Shown: positions 5,312 through 6,039 of the stretch, in pieces
How the letters are laid out: every line of letters begins with the position of its first letter
How positions within the stretch are numbered: position 1 is the first letter of the stretch
Source: Kiritimatiellia bacterium
GTDB taxonomy: Bacteria > Verrucomicrobiota > Kiritimatiellia > RFP12 > UBA3636
Assembly: GCA_017413145.1 (NCBI GenBank)
Contig: JAFPUX010000405.1
Location: 1-6,039, forward strand
Direction of reading: 5' to 3'
Length of the DNA stretch: 6,039 nt
Position numbers and translations under genes: made by a program
The notes under the pieces: generated by a model
What the model was told of the DNA's origin: nothing
Databases searched by the model: none
The model's input: the letters and a program-made list of their open reading frames with translations, nothing else

Positions 5312-6039
5312 GGTTCGGGCGCGGTGGAGTCGGCGGGCTGGACGGGCACGGGGAGCTCGTCGCGGAGGGAGGGGCCGCCGGCCACTTCGCCGGTCGCGAC
5401 GATCGTCCAGTCGACCGAGAAGGGGTCTGGGACGTCGGGCGAGGCGGCGGGAATGGCGAAGGCGCCTTCGCCGCGCGCGGCCCGGCGGGAGTCGGTCGTC
5501 TCGAAGAGCGTCTCGCGGTGGACCTCGTCGTAGACCGGCATCCGGCTTGGATCGTGGACGCGGGTCGACATCGCCTCCCCGACGAGCTCGAGGCGGAGGC
5601 TGCGGAGGTCCCAGGCGGCCCCTTCGACGCGCCAGGAGAACGCGACGGGCTCGCCGGGCCGCGGCGCGGCGCCGCCGAGGTCGATCCGCAGGTGCGGCCC
5701 GCGGCGGCGGAGGAAATGGCGCACCGTGGCGACGACGAGCCAGGCCTCGGCGGCCAGGAAGACGGCGACGACAAGCCAGATGCCCGCGCCGGACGGACGC
5801 TCGGTCCCGGGGAGGCTGGCCACGCCGGCGCCGATCAGGAGGAACGCGGTCCACGCGGCAAGCATGACCGGCGCGGGCGTGTTGCCGGGCTCCTCGCGCA
5901 CCGCGGTGCGTCCGCCGGAGCGGCGGGCGGACCGGCGGCGCCTCGCGAGGCGGGCGGATTCGCCGACGTTCCCCGTCAGCGCGGCGCCGGCGAGAACGGC
6001 GCCGAGGACAACGAAGAGGAGCGGGAAGATCAGGACGAG
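5269..6039 (-). CDS. Membrane protein with DUF3592-like N-terminal part and arrestin/Ig-like domain (5' truncated)
   Basis: The frame is open from the right edge, giving 256 residues of a longer protein. Visible hydrophobic segments are at about 1-21 (LVLIFPLLFVVLGAVLAGAA), 58-77 and 87-108, separated by a very basic stretch (ARLARRRRSARR). The soluble part (about 114-236) is beta-rich: LRIDLGGAAPRPGEPVAFSW, LRSLRLELVGEA, then FAIPAASPDVPDPFSVDWTI and DELPVPVQPA. The last strand pattern, a proline-led strand, V-x-W, then a final V-x-P strand, resembles arrestin-like or Ig-like sandwich domains seen fused to DUF3592-type membrane proteins; this is recalled similarity, not a search. A GTG at 5899-5901 could be read as a start but would cut off the first helix, so I extend to the edge. 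The tail EPHAESAEGAKKPAP comes from a repeat. No function is known. Confidence 0.75.
   Translation of the reverse strand, partial: LVLIFPLLFVVLGAVLAGAALTGNVGESARLARRRRSARRSGGRTAVREEPGNTPAPVMLAAWTAFLLIGAGVASLPGTERPSGAGIWLVVAVFLAAEAWLVVATVRHFLRRRGPHLRIDLGGAAPRPGEPVAFSWRVEGAAWDLRSLRLELVGEAMSTRVHDPSRMPVYDEVHRETLFETTDSRRAARGEGAFAIPAASPDVPDPFSVDWTIVATGEVAGGPSLRDELPVPVQPADSTAPEPHAESAEGAKKPAP

Noticed and set aside
4281..5867. 528-codon open frame on the plus strand
   Set aside because: The product is an Arg/Gly-rich low-complexity shadow lying across two better minus-strand genes and the AT-rich intergenic island.
5899..5901. GTG as the start of the right-hand membrane protein
   Set aside because: The same frame continues open to the window edge and encodes a convincing hydrophobic helix followed by a basic loop, so the real start is beyond the window.
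1..6039. tRNA, rRNA, insertion sequence or phage gene
   Set aside because: No cloverleaf, rRNA segment, transposase motif or terminal inverted repeat flanking a gene was found by reading both strands.

Overview
This window is a GC-rich bacterial segment. Sampled 60-base lines range from about 50 to 80 percent G+C, and coding regions mostly carry G or C at third codon positions. The style suggests an uncultured member of the PVC superphylum (Verrucomicrobiota or Kiritimatiellota type). The hints are secreted proteins of unknown family, many short degenerate repeats inside and between genes, start codons with poor Shine-Dalgarno sites, and a secretin/STN-like tail on a large secreted protein. 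This assignment is inference; there is no rRNA or marker gene here.

Layout, left to right: the 3' end of a plus-strand gene (1-200, unrecognised) converges on a block of minus-strand genes that fills the rest. Read in their own direction, from right to left, these are: (i) a membrane protein with N-terminal helices and an arrestin/Ig-like beta domain, cut by the right edge (5269-6039); (ii) a spacer with a strong 10-bp hairpin and then an AT-rich island that looks like a promoter (about 5098-5146); (iii) a 260-residue secreted protein (4288-5070); (iv) an 84-base spacer with a degenerate 7-9 bp repeat; (v) a 996-residue secreted protein with an STN/secretin-N0-like C-terminus (1213-4203); (vi) a near-perfect 45-base hairpin; (vii) a 37-codon ORF that is almost only a signal peptide (1037-1150) and overlaps by ATGA with (viii) a YcxB-like membrane protein (315-1040).

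A reasonable reading is that the first minus-strand gene ends at the 5199-5222 hairpin and a new transcription unit starts at the AT-rich island, carrying the 260-residue protein, the 996-residue protein, the mini-ORF and the YcxB-like protein. Two products are exported and one is in the inner membrane, so an envelope-associated role is plausible. No enzyme motif was recognised and no pathway is claimed.

The most unusual aspect is the repeat content. A decamer, CGTGGCGGGG, occurs seven times exactly, always in the same orientation. Inside genes it is read as Ala-Thr-Asn-Ala or a close variant (Ala-Thr-Asp-Ala, Ala-Thr-Asn-Glu), and outside genes it builds a terminator-like hairpin. A second element read as His-Ala-Glu-x-x-Glu sits in three unrelated proteins, and at two gene ends the homology runs straight through the stop codon into the 3' UTR. 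Signal-peptide DNA is also nearly duplicated between genes. The locus therefore looks shaped by small mobile or recombining repeats that insert in frame.
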